Part shown: piece after piece, positions 10,401-18,300 of the stretch
Layout: each line of letters begins with the position of its first letter
Numbering within the stretch: position 1 is the stretch's first letter
Origin: a virus
DNA: 57,002 bases
IMG/VR virus record: IMGVR_UViG_3300032193_000091
Span: 1-57,002 of that record
Strand: one strand, 5' to 3'
The notes under the pieces: generated by a model
Databases searched by the model: none
Seen by the model: the letters and a program-made list of their open reading frames with translations, nothing else
Told to the model about the DNA's origin: nothing
Position numbers and translations under genes: made by a program

Positions 10401-13400
10401 CTGCAATGACATCTCTGTTTCTTGCAATCAAATATGCAGCATCTAGGTATGTTCCACTGGTGTTGTTAGCAACAACATCGATGAAGAGATATGTTAGAGT
10501 ATCAATAGCAGCTCTTACATCATTACAAGCATATCCGCTATTGTTTACTGTGCCATCTGCATTTAATAGTGCAGTGCTTGTGATTACTGTTGGATCAAAA
10601 TATCTTTCGACAGAAGAATATTCAGGAACATAAACTGGATCAGATGGAGTACCATACTCGGTTCTCCAGTTTCTCATTGCATAAGTTGCTAGAGTTCTAG
10701 CATACTCCATTGCACGAACTGTCTGAATAATCTCATTTTCTACATAATCAATCTTTGCACCAACAACGTATTTTTGACCTGCCTCGATGATGTTGTGGTT
10801 GGTTCCAAATTCTAGGTCTCTACAGAGAGCATTGAGGAAGTGTACGATATCCTGCTTACATTCCTCATCACTTACTGGAATATTGAAGCTTGGATAAACT
10901 TTAGTGCCATTGGAACACTCAACTTCCAGACCCGCAATCTTAACAATCTCATCCTCTGAAATTGTTGCAATTGGATTTACCGTACTAACGGTAGCAACTC
11001 CAGTTACAGCAGCATCATAATTGAAATCGTTAACAGTGTAATCAACACCATTGTATGTTACTGTTCCGCCAGTAACATATGTGTGCTCGAATCTAGATGG
11101 ACCGAGGAAAATATCAAAGGTAGAACCACCAACTTGAATTGCGTTAGCAACTGCTCTTCTAAACGTATGAGTTGATTGTGGTAAGTGCTTAACTGCTCCA
11201 GTTGTAGCACCAGCAAATGTATGTACTGCTCTAGGCTCATGCTTGATAGCATTGATATTTTCGTCGCCTGGTACAAATGTATGAACGGAAGTATCAGATG
11301 ATGTTCCTACATTAATAGTGAACGTTCCATCCTGTCTCTTCAATCCATTGCTGGTTGCAGAAACAAAAGTGTGTGCTGATAGATCAGTAGAAGTTCCAAC
11401 CTGAACGTCAAATGTATTTGAAGTTACATTGCTGATCTTCAACCATCTGCCGCTTGCATAATCATATGATCTTGGATATGTGTGCTGAGTAGCATTTCCA
11501 TCTAGATCACATGTAAAAGTAAGACTATTGTCTTCTAGTAAGATGTAATCATTCTGTTGGAATCCATGACTAGTAATACCAATCGTGGCTACTCCAGTTT
11601 CTGGATTGTAATCTGCTGATTCTACTGTGTGAGAATTGCTACCAACAGAAGTAATAGTGATAGACTTACCAGCATATGGATCAATTCCTGGTCTTGGGTA
11701 TGAGTGCTCTGTTTGGTTATTATCTAAAGCGCATGTGAATGTGAACGAATTGTCGTTAAGAACAACACTTCTGCCAACACCAAGACCATGCTGACCGACA
11801 GTAACAGTCAAGTCACCCGTAGAAGGATTGTAATCAGCAGCAGTAGGAGTGAAATATTCGTTCTCTCTAGATGCACCAATATTAACAGTAATTTCAGTGT
11901 CAGTTACTGCAGTAATTTTGGTTGACTTACCTGCATATGGATCAATTCCTGGACGTGGATATGTCTTTACAGAATCATTTCCATCCATCGTGCAAGTAAA
12001 GCTGATGGAGTTATCTGCAAATACAATACCTTCGCCAACACTCAGGGTGTGTGATCCAATGTTTAGAGTAATATCACCTGTTGATGGATCGTAATCAGCA
12101 GCAGAAGGAGTGAACTCTTGGTTAGGTCCAGATACTCCAACATTAACAGTAAACGTATTTGTTGTTACTGCATCAACGTTTAGAGTTCTGTTGCTAGCGT
12201 AGTGATGATCTTCTGGTGTAGCGTGTTCGGTTTTATCACCGTCCATGGAACAGGTAAAGATGATAGACTCATCTTGAATCCTGATTCCATCACCTACTTG
12301 CAATCCGTGGTTTGCAACAGTAAATACTGCCTCGCCAGTTGATGGATCATAAGTTGCATCAGTTGGAGTAAACTGCTGTGCTGGTGTACCACCAATATTG
12401 TATACAGCAAAATACTCTTTCTTAAACTCATCATTGACTCTTCCAACTACTTCATCTGCAATGAAGTCTCTGTTGTTACGAATAAACGTAACAGCGTCCT
12501 GGAATCTTCTTTCGACAGGAGTTGCTAGTGGGAAAGTGTTTGGTGAGTTTAGTAGCGATAGAGTAATAGACTTTGTATAAGACTTAACTGTTGCGTTTTG
12601 TCCTGGGTCAAAGTGCGAGTATGATTCGTCGCCTGGATCTACTGCTAATGCAGGGAACTTTTTAGGAATAACAAATCTTCTAGAGCGACCGTCAGCGTCC
12701 TCAAGAATTTTGTAGATTCTTTGATAACCGTTTAGAGCAGAACAATCGATTGGAGATGTTGGTAGACCTTCAATGAAAATTTCTTGTCCTTCTCTATAGT
12801 CATGAATATTAGTTCTACCGACTAGTTCATTGGTGTAAAGGACAACACCACCAAGATCCTCGGCATCACCAAACTGAGCGTTTTGGAAACCACCTGTAGC
12901 AATACTTGGATCGCCTTGTAGGGTAAAATCAATACGCTGAATAGGTAGAGGAGCACTATAGTTATCATCAACAGAAACAACCTCACCTTCTGCTCTAATT
13001 GATTTCAGTGCAGTGGTATCAATTTGGTTTTGTACGATTGATGCTTCTGAAATATCAATCGATGCTGCTACTTCAGTATCCCAACTAGGAGATCCTAAGA
13101 TAGGTACAACAGTGATATCCCAATATGTTGGTGAATTATCATCGTTGATTCCAGCAACTTCATAGAAACCTTCTGTGAAGTTTGTATCATTGGTATCATC
13201 TAGGTGAATGTAAGTTCCTGGTGGAATGAGAGCATCGGGATCATCCGTTGTACGGAAGATATTTTCGCCAGCAGTTTGTGTGATATTGAGGGAAATTGCA
13301 TTGCCCTTTGTACCAGTAATGATATATCTGTAACTCTCACCCTCTAGGAAAGAACCACTATTCAATGTAACGTCGATAGTACCAGTCAGATATGCATCTG

Positions 13401-14847
13401 CTCCAGAGGTAGTATCAAAGTTAACATCAATAATAGTTGCTCGCGAACCAGTGTTTAAACCAACAACCTCTAGACCTGCTTGTAGGTTCGAACCACCCGT
13501 GTTTTCTTGGAAGTCAACACGGAATTGATCTGGTCCAAAGATCTGATGTCCGACTGGGAAGAAAGTACCAAAGTCTCCGTTTACTTGGGAGTCTACTAGA
13601 AGTCTTTGCTTATCGTCAAAGACCATAGCAAAGTCCCAAGTGGCGACTGCATCTCCAACAGAGTCAATCTGATCTCGATACGTAACACCAATGATATAGT
13701 TCTTATCACCGAACTTCATGATGTGTTTGTTGGGATTCGCTGGTCTAATAATTACCAGACGAAGGTTGTCACCAACAATTGATGCGTCAGGTGGAATAGA
13801 GATTGGGTTATCTTCTACGTAATCACCACCAGAAACGATAATTGTTTCTTTAACACCAGGAGTAGTCCATGCCAACTGACATGCTTTCTTGATAGTTCTA
13901 ACTGGGTTTACAGCAGAACGACCGTCATTCTCATCGTTACCAATCTGCTGTGAAACGTAAATACGACCACCAACGTCATTCGTTGCTAGGTTAAGGACGT
14001 ATTCTGTAGTAGCAATCTTGTCTGATCTATCTCCCAATAGTGGTGTGATAGAACGTGGGTATACGCCTGCTTCTCCAGTATTATTGTAAGCAAATGCATT
14101 TTCGTCTTCTACACGGAAACCAATATGCTTAAACTGAACTTCTCCATTAAGTTCAATACCATCAGTATGTGTAGGAGCATCACTTCCAGTCTGTCCTGTA
14201 TTCAGTGCTTGATAAACATTAGCACCGAAGTATCTGTAGGAATTTTCCTGCAGGATAATATTGGAATCCCAAATGGTTCCAGTGTTGTTAACATAAGTCT
14301 TAAGGTTTGGACCTCTGAGAACTAGGTCAGGGGTAACAAAGTTGTCAATGTCTAGGTTTAGAACTCTCGCCGTGTCTGAAATGATAGACGTTGATGTTCT
14401 AATAGCACCGTTGATATCAAGTTCGAAGTCAACAGTATCAAGGAAAGCGTCAGCAGCAGCACCAAATCCGTTATCACTTGTAAAAGTGATTTCTGGCGGT
14501 TCTGTATAACCACTACCAGGCTCGTTAATAGCAACGTTGACTACTTGCCCGTTGAAGATAAAAGCAGTAGCAAGAGCTCTAACACCACCACCTGGAGGAG
14601 GAGCAATAGAAACTGCAGGAGCAATGGTATAACCAGAACCGCCAGCAGTAATGGTGATATTATTAACTCGCTGTCCCGTTCTGTTAATACCAACACGAGG
14701 CAATCCAGTGGTATCGTCTAGTAGAGTTCTTAGAATCTCTCGTTCACTAGAACCAGTACCACCTCTAATTGCTAGTTCATTATCCCCGATTAATTGAGGA
14801 GCAACGCCTCTAATTCTTTCTTTATCGGAATTGATATTAAAACTCAT
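4411..14847 (-). CDS. Giant 3478-residue tail fibre with split beta-helix and repeats
   Basis: The frame is open for 10.4 kb. Residues 65-125 hold two GGSGY-type beta repeats. From about residue 291 (GGRIYVSQQIGNDEN) there is a pectate-lyase-like beta-helix start ending near 420. It appears to resume at about residue 1796 (NSSVISFLGG, CSITNSATNFG), so roughly 1350 residues are inserted. The insert contains an array of about 75-86-residue repeats (from residue 826) and helical modules with conserved Cys, Trp and GGN motifs (from about 1290). The C-terminal 1200 residues are typical of long fibres, with paired SGLDADLLDG/SGLDADKLDN segments and MTGNLNISGT. No C-terminal chaperone motif was seen. 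It lies downstream of a late promoter. A long-fibre or tailspike role is well supported, but a T4 equivalent is not identified. Confidence 0.82.
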   Translation of the reverse strand: MSFNINSDKERIRGVAPQLIGDNELAIRGGTGSSEREILRTLLDDTTGLPRVGINRTGQRVNNITITAGGSGYTIAPAVSIAPPPGGGVRALATAFIFNGQVVNVAINEPGSGYTEPPEITFTSDNGFGAAADAFLDTVDFELDINGAIRTSTSIISDTARVLNLDIDNFVTPDLVLRGPNLKTYVNNTGTIWDSNIILQENSYRYFGANVYQALNTGQTGSDAPTHTDGIELNGEVQFKHIGFRVEDENAFAYNNTGEAGVYPRSITPLLGDRSDKIATTEYVLNLATNDVGGRIYVSQQIGNDENDGRSAVNPVRTIKKACQLAWTTPGVKETIIVSGGDYVEDNPISIPPDASIVGDNLRLVIIRPANPNKHIMKFGDKNYIIGVTYRDQIDSVGDAVATWDFAMVFDDKQRLLVDSQVNGDFGTFFPVGHQIFGPDQFRVDFQENTGGSNLQAGLEVVGLNTGSRATIIDVNFDTTSGADAYLTGTIDVTLNSGSFLEGESYRYIITGTKGNAISLNITQTAGENIFRTTDDPDALIPPGTYIHLDDTNDTNFTEGFYEVAGINDDNSPTYWDITVVPILGSPSWDTEVAASIDISEASIVQNQIDTTALKSIRAEGEVVSVDDNYSAPLPIQRIDFTLQGDPSIATGGFQNAQFGDAEDLGGVVLYTNELVGRTNIHDYREGQEIFIEGLPTSPIDCSALNGYQRIYKILEDADGRSRRFVIPKKFPALAVDPGDESYSHFDPGQNATVKSYTKSITLSLLNSPNTFPLATPVERRFQDAVTFIRNNRDFIADEVVGRVNDEFKKEYFAVYNIGGTPAQQFTPTDATYDPSTGEAVFTVANHGLQVGDGIRIQDESIIFTCSMDGDKTEHATPEDHHYASNRTLNVDAVTTNTFTVNVGVSGPNQEFTPSAADYDPSTGDITLNIGSHTLSVGEGIVFADNSISFTCTMDGNDSVKTYPRPGIDPYAGKSTKITAVTDTEITVNIGASRENEYFTPTAADYNPSTGDLTVTVGQHGLGVGRSVVLNDNSFTFTCALDNNQTEHSYPRPGIDPYAGKSITITSVGSNSHTVESADYNPETGVATIGITSHGFQQNDYILLEDNSLTFTCDLDGNATQHTYPRSYDYASGRWLKISNVTSNTFDVQVGTSTDLSAHTFVSATSNGLKRQDGTFTINVGTSSDTSVHTFVPGDENINAIKHEPRAVHTFAGATTGAVKHLPQSTHTFRRAVANAIQVGGSTFDIFLGPSRFEHTYVTGGTVTYNGVDYTVNDFNYDAAVTGVATVSTVNPIATISEDEIVKIAGLEVECSNGTKVYPSFNIPVSDEECKQDIVHFLNALCRDLEFGTNHNIIEAGQKYVVGAKIDYVENEIIQTVRAMEYARTLATYAMRNWRTEYGTPSDPVYVPEYSSVERYFDPTVITSTALLNADGTVNNSGYACNDVRAAIDTLTYLFIDVVANNTSGTYLDAAYLIARNRDVIADQAFLDTQSLYPTLNLSDLNERKCRRDINFILGGLIRDLALGGNSGIVTNAEAYYTGLALTGIDADKLDETRYAYERVELYAKAAMRNWSNGNSIAITPSFASYDSASGALSFSFADPAQTFPSSGRVAFKEGAITFSCSSNGGGNHASPTPTDRNYGKSLEVISATSNSGVTTVTVNVGDAGSAAGVSHTYVESLTNGTILIYDPVATTTPIPKFEDWNILLYPSAPICANVEATIDTEFGLLDGILEYAADPDSETSIAPGETVKNTGVLWDETDIITYPDNFIYDQNNTRMAIRGNYDDYPIIEASPYTQNSSVISFLGGSGALVDGSKVKQPNCPFPGLELDGTASFPNQGKSMVASAFTIVSFGGTGYKVIEDGYTQLVSVFVIFCEDGVLADTGGYCSITNSATNFGTFALRSIGFRRECYEFDIGTISNVSATPTGRTILRVSGLGREPLEHYICKFDGYRNTNTDIEFFVDAVSGVTVGPPFTADLTIDNGTGEPVNLTNLASGLEEGTPPVGATIKLHRPSIVNSSSHTWEFAGSGTNYLALPENGGTKIEAYEQVSELYGRVYVSGTDELGDFKVGTFAKIENRTGAITFTGTVTISEVEFLKLKGGDVVVTGFDASNTLGGANSSNSKIPTQKAVRDYITNNLGPYINKPYSTNAVPQALVQLTDSGKISVDQIPALRPFEVYTVPDEDARLEIEGALAGDIAIEQDTSTSYILNNDLDSQFVSFDVDPTLSFTIGDIFTGSISGGRMQATEYRQGVVYSIQLTSGGTNYLVASPPTVTISGGNPASGSIEAKAQATVANGEVVLVELIKFNGYVGGLNYTTQPSVVIDAPQGGGSQATANAFIESRLYGNIVNRIKLEDTDQIESSDIPAVDIDINRAVNTSSFNDANWVSLSSNVVDGVSITGGPISTDVLAQTGAANSYTFLRGDSSWALAVQSIKGAETRYFAQLISAANAGSSEFIFNTLADALIGHEVLDNIVGIQPNTNITGVLTVDGETTVAINNPVTTSIPAGTIVEFERGSSPMIFESTFTAGNFVDSVIISNGGTGFTNGQYFDIDLVGGTGNGLKCNLVVAGGAITELTITSSGSGYDGDFTISTPPTEIGAGSGLILLAKVSTVNRQYANVAVDIQRVSDQTISTDLFGTIGVARFKKSQFNIGVSGNGSVELNVGADSGLDADLLDGQQGSYYLNASNISAGRLSEDRLSGTYNISIANQSGNTLRLASGTNNPTSSPTPDNFVGGVVANTINNSANLLNDGGTKNMVLTFRAGGTSFDTSFGGVRQLALTDNDNLYIRGSGTGVTSFGSWGKVWSALNDGIDSGLDADKLDNKQGVWYQNALNINYGTLSDNRLPDFIDETAFQDQIEIRYFPGDRRYKIYISGLVLASSPFVPGEAVNLYNAQGQGTGTIEIDNIIVNNDTVDNSNDYTIIIGRLTTGDFVGALTIGSATDRKDFQDFTIDEGNTINVATLESDGGTGNLRLGRTDGSGSSPGIYFNSSALAATYNVALVAQGGNATAGSGTLNAQVQTVDGFSINGNKIWNAGNITFQTLNVAETAVLRGPDGEFSCGTITLDTANGAVIEGSANLNVLKGGDTMTGNLNISGTATLSVGGTANLLADATVGTDFTVNTDTFFVDASNDSVAIGAATAPATVKLTVTDDEAQDVIVDIYSQSADHDARLRLLGQGGDATTEGFEIHYDNNVGDVYFNQLFNGLTTAVAMRFSTKNFSDALTITGNGKVGVNMTPDDAYELDVTGDTRIKDSITLGHADDNGGAPLYFLGSSGFRNYEVGNNILGDNIFTVRASQTAGGTDWNPTIPAMALTVDVVQVDDGNGGTTPVDVHRMAVNTNAFQGVDPDDSTIRLYVANINGDMNVNGQLFQNNAPFVTSRWTESPNGDDIYRASRVGIGFTTDKDPGYALDVEGDFNVTGTTYIGGVKQYQDSQGIIRAYNTEIAYDVNIDANSTNVSTGPITMVSGVNIVFGDNSSWTIL
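11120..12375 (-). repeat. Array of about 75-86-residue protein repeats inside the giant fibre
   Basis: Successive units start near residues 826, 912, 998 and 1073. Each reads roughly FTPTxAxYDPSTG, then HGLxVG, DNSxTFTC, yPRpgidpYAGKS, and TVNVG. A decayed tail with several HTF motifs follows to about residue 1240. A fifth, isolated unit starts near residue 1582 (around 10100). Spacing is about 258, 258 and 226 nt. Each full unit keeps a Cys in FTC. The units probably form beta-sandwich domains strung along the fibre; copies differ enough that they are old rather than recent duplications. Confidence 0.8.
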
Positions 14848-14884
14848 GGTGCTTGCCTAGCTCCCGCCGTTATTTCCTCTGTTA

Positions 14885-14892
14885 TATTTAGC
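14885..14892 (-). promoter_or_regulatory. Late-promoter variant GCTAAATA before the giant fibre
   Basis: The minus strand reads GCTAAATA in the 46-nt gap between the 166-aa gene and the 3478-aa fibre, 38 nt upstream of the ATG. It is the only promoter-like element in that gap and belongs to the NCTAAATA group. Confidence 0.55.
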
Positions 14893-14893
14893 A

Positions 14894-15394
14894 TCAAGCC
14901 CACTCGATGCTTACGACTTCCGTTGCAGCAACCCACTTAATTTGGTTTGTAGTACCTGCAATATTTGTCGTGTAACTAAACTGATTTACTGATGATAGTG
15001 GAGAAATATCCCAATTTTGACCTTCTGGAACATCATCTTTGATAACAGTTGTCATCGTAGATAATACTGTTGTTGCACCCGCTGCCGTACATAGAACAGC
15101 AGTTTCCATCTTCAAAGAGTACACATTACCAAGTGGATCTGCACCCACAACAGTTCCTGTAATAAAACTCAGGGTGTTGTTTGTAAGAGGAATTTGTGAT
15201 CCTACATTGTCAATAGACAAAATAGCAGTACCAGCACCTCTTAAGATAAATCTGTGAATGTAACTATCCGTGAAATGAGAGTTCTTAATTTCCAAAGAGT
15301 TTAAATCTTTGGCATTTCTCAATTCATCAACTACCGTGGTTTTTCCGATGGAAAATCCACCCACAGAATCAAACTTATCTCTAGTTGTTGCCAT
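14894..15394 (-). CDS. Virion structural protein, 166 residues, unknown
   Basis: The protein begins MATTRDKFDSVGGFSIGKTT and is beta-rich throughout. It ends NQIKWVAATEVVSIEWA. It lies two bases downstream of the 1599-aa gene and before the giant fibre, an arrangement that I recall from cyanophage structural clusters. Small beta-rich proteins at this place are probably fibre connectors or baseplate decorations. I see no catalytic motif. The ATG at 15392-15394 follows AAGAAATAA, so it is probably coupled to translation of the preceding gene. Confidence 0.72.
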   Translation of the reverse strand: MATTRDKFDSVGGFSIGKTTVVDELRNAKDLNSLEIKNSHFTDSYIHRFILRGAGTAILSIDNVGSQIPLTNNTLSFITGTVVGADPLGNVYSLKMETAVLCTAAGATTVLSTMTTVIKDDVPEGQNWDISPLSSVNQFSYTTNIAGTTNQIKWVAATEVVSIEWA

Positions 15395-15396
15395 GT

Positions 15397-18300
15397 TTAT
15401 TTCTTAGTAATGTGTGAAACAATGGTTAGGTTTACAGTCTGTGTGTTTCCTACAGTAGCCCCTACTGTGATATTTAGTCTCACCACCCCAGCCGTGAGTT
15501 CGAACACTGGAGTAAATAGTGCTCCGTTGGTCTGGATGTTACCGTATTCAGTAAAGAATACATCTGCGCCATCATCTGTAACACCAAATTCAATGAACTC
15601 TTTTTCATTGTCATTTGTATTCTCTGCGATCAATACAATTTTTGCTCCTTTATTTGAAGCAGTTTCGTAAATATTGAATACTGCAGTATCAACAGTTCCT
15701 TTGGTGAGAACAGCATCTTCAGTCTTAACTCTGAGATCAGTAGTTTCAAATGTCTTCAGGTCTGCATCAAACAACTTAATGTTGGATGGAGTTCCTGTTC
15801 CAAAGGAAGTATTATAGAACAGATCACCATCATTAGACAGTGTTAGAACTGGATCTACATTAATACCACCAGAAAGACCAATCTTGAAATACTGCTTAGA
15901 TGTGTGTAAGAAAGTTGTATCTGCTGTGGTGTTGTCTAATGTTGTTGCAGCATTATCTAGAGTTAGCAGTGATGCTGTTAGTTCAAATTCATCACTAACT
16001 ACGGATCTTACAACATCAATATTTTCGAATGATAGTTGATTTTTGTTTAGAGTTAATGTTAGAATACCCTCATTGAAGAAGGTCAATGTATCTTCATCAG
16101 AACCAGCAGAAGACTCTGCTTTGATTTGAGTATCCTGGTCTACGTCTTTTACGCCACCAAGAGAACCCCAGTTAGCTCCATCGTATCCTTCAAACTGACT
16201 TGCAGATGTATTGAATCTCAAGGAACCTTGGATTGCACTACCTCTTTGGTTTACGTCACCAACAGGAACTGCAATACTAGTTGTTGCATCAATTTTAACT
16301 TTCTTGCCAGCAAGTGGTTGAATTACTACATCATTAATGTCTGTGCTGATGACATTATTTTTGAGTCTGAGATCACCACCAATAACAACAGGAATATCAC
16401 CAAATGGACCAATTCTTACTTGAGATACTTCATCGATTACAATTTCACCTACAGCAAGTTGAATCCATTTTAGAGTTGCATCACCGTTAGTAAAATCATC
16501 ACCAGACACATCAACTGGTGGGTTACCGCTGGTTCCAGTAGTACCAGATAGAACTACTTCATATACATTGTTTCTGTATCTTAAGTAGTTGCCAGTAAAT
16601 ACTGCTAGGTTTGCAACCCAGTTGCTGTAACTAACACCTACAGTGTTTGACGATTGAATCGTTTTAGCACCATCAAGAATTACATTGTCCTTTGTATTTC
16701 TAAATGCTAGAATATCATCGTTGTAATAATACAGTGTGTTATCATTAGCACCAGGAGATGCTTCTGCTTTAATGTAAGTATTGCCATCTAGGTCTCTTAC
16801 ACCACCAAGAGAAGACCATACACCAGATCCAGAAATATCACTATAACCTTCATACTGGTTTGAATCAGTATTAAATCTGATCGCTCCATTTTCTGCATAC
16901 AGAGTAGGTCTCTGACTATCAGTTCCTTTTGGAACTACAAATCCAGTTGAAGCGTCAACTTTAAGAAGTCTATCTGAGTATGGTTGAACGACTACGTTAT
17001 CATTCGACGTTGTTGAGATGATGTTATTTTTGATTTGAAGTCTATCGTTAGAATTGAATCTATCGATGACTTTGATCTCACCTTGTGACAGAATATTACC
17101 TGTAGAACCAGTAATAACTGCCTTGTCGGTAACATTAATGTTACCAGTAAAATTAGCGTTGATAGTTTGAATGCTAAGTCCATCACCAGAATCTCTTACT
17201 TGTGGAGTTTTAACATAAGTGCTACCCTCAACAAAAGGAGATGTAACTAAATTAGTTCCAGTGTAATCGGTGCTATTAATTTCTGTTGCATTAAGAATAG
17301 ATAGTGTAATCGTGCCAGTCTCTACATCAGCATAGATAGAATCTTCTGTGTTGATAGTAGCAGCAACAAATGTAGCACCAGAACCATAAGTTCTAGTGGC
17401 ACCCTGATTTACTGTAATTGCTACTTCATCACCATCGAATCCACCCATGTTTTCATGCTCTGACTCCGAACGACAGTAGTAATAGAGGGGATTTGGAGTC
17501 GATGAAGTAACATTTATAGTTACAAAATTAGAATCTCTAGTCACTCCATCTGTATATTCAACACCACGGAATTCTAGTTGTGTTTCTCCAGTTACAAGAG
17601 CGTTTTGACTAATCTCTAATGTAGTTCCATCTACAATAGAAGTAACAGTAGTGCCATTGACAACTCCTTGTCCTCCAAGCACGGTAATCACCATGCCTTC
17701 TGCAATAGAAGACGTATCATCAACGGTAACTTGATTTGATCCAGTAGTGATATTTACAATCTTTGTTACTCTACTGGGACTATATGGACCATCTGGGTAT
17801 TTGCTGAGAGCAAATTCGTGGCTTTGGTTGGTACTATCTGAAGTATCAAATACATATGAACTACCAGCATCTAAAGTGATCGATGGTTCAAATTGATTGT
17901 TGATAACAAATCTATGAGATTCTACTACCGTATCTGTAATAAAGGTAGAATTATCAGTTACTCTGGTAATTTCTTGTCCGCCATCTGTACTAAAATTAGA
18001 TCCTTCTAGTACGATATAATCGAAAGTACCTCCAGATTCTTTTACGAGAACAACTTCGAAAATATTATCACCGTCTAGAGTAAGTCTGTCTCCAACTGAG
18101 AACGTTCCTGAAGTGATTGCAGTAGTAAATGTGAGTTTTTGAATATCAACAACTCTTACCATGTATGTTGTTGGACTTACCAGATTAGTTGGATTAACTG
18201 AAAGTACATCAAACTGTTCGTATCCATTACCAGGATTGTTAATAGCAAGTCCAGTAATAGGTCCGAGATCATTTACAACATATGTAAAGTCTGTTGTTGG

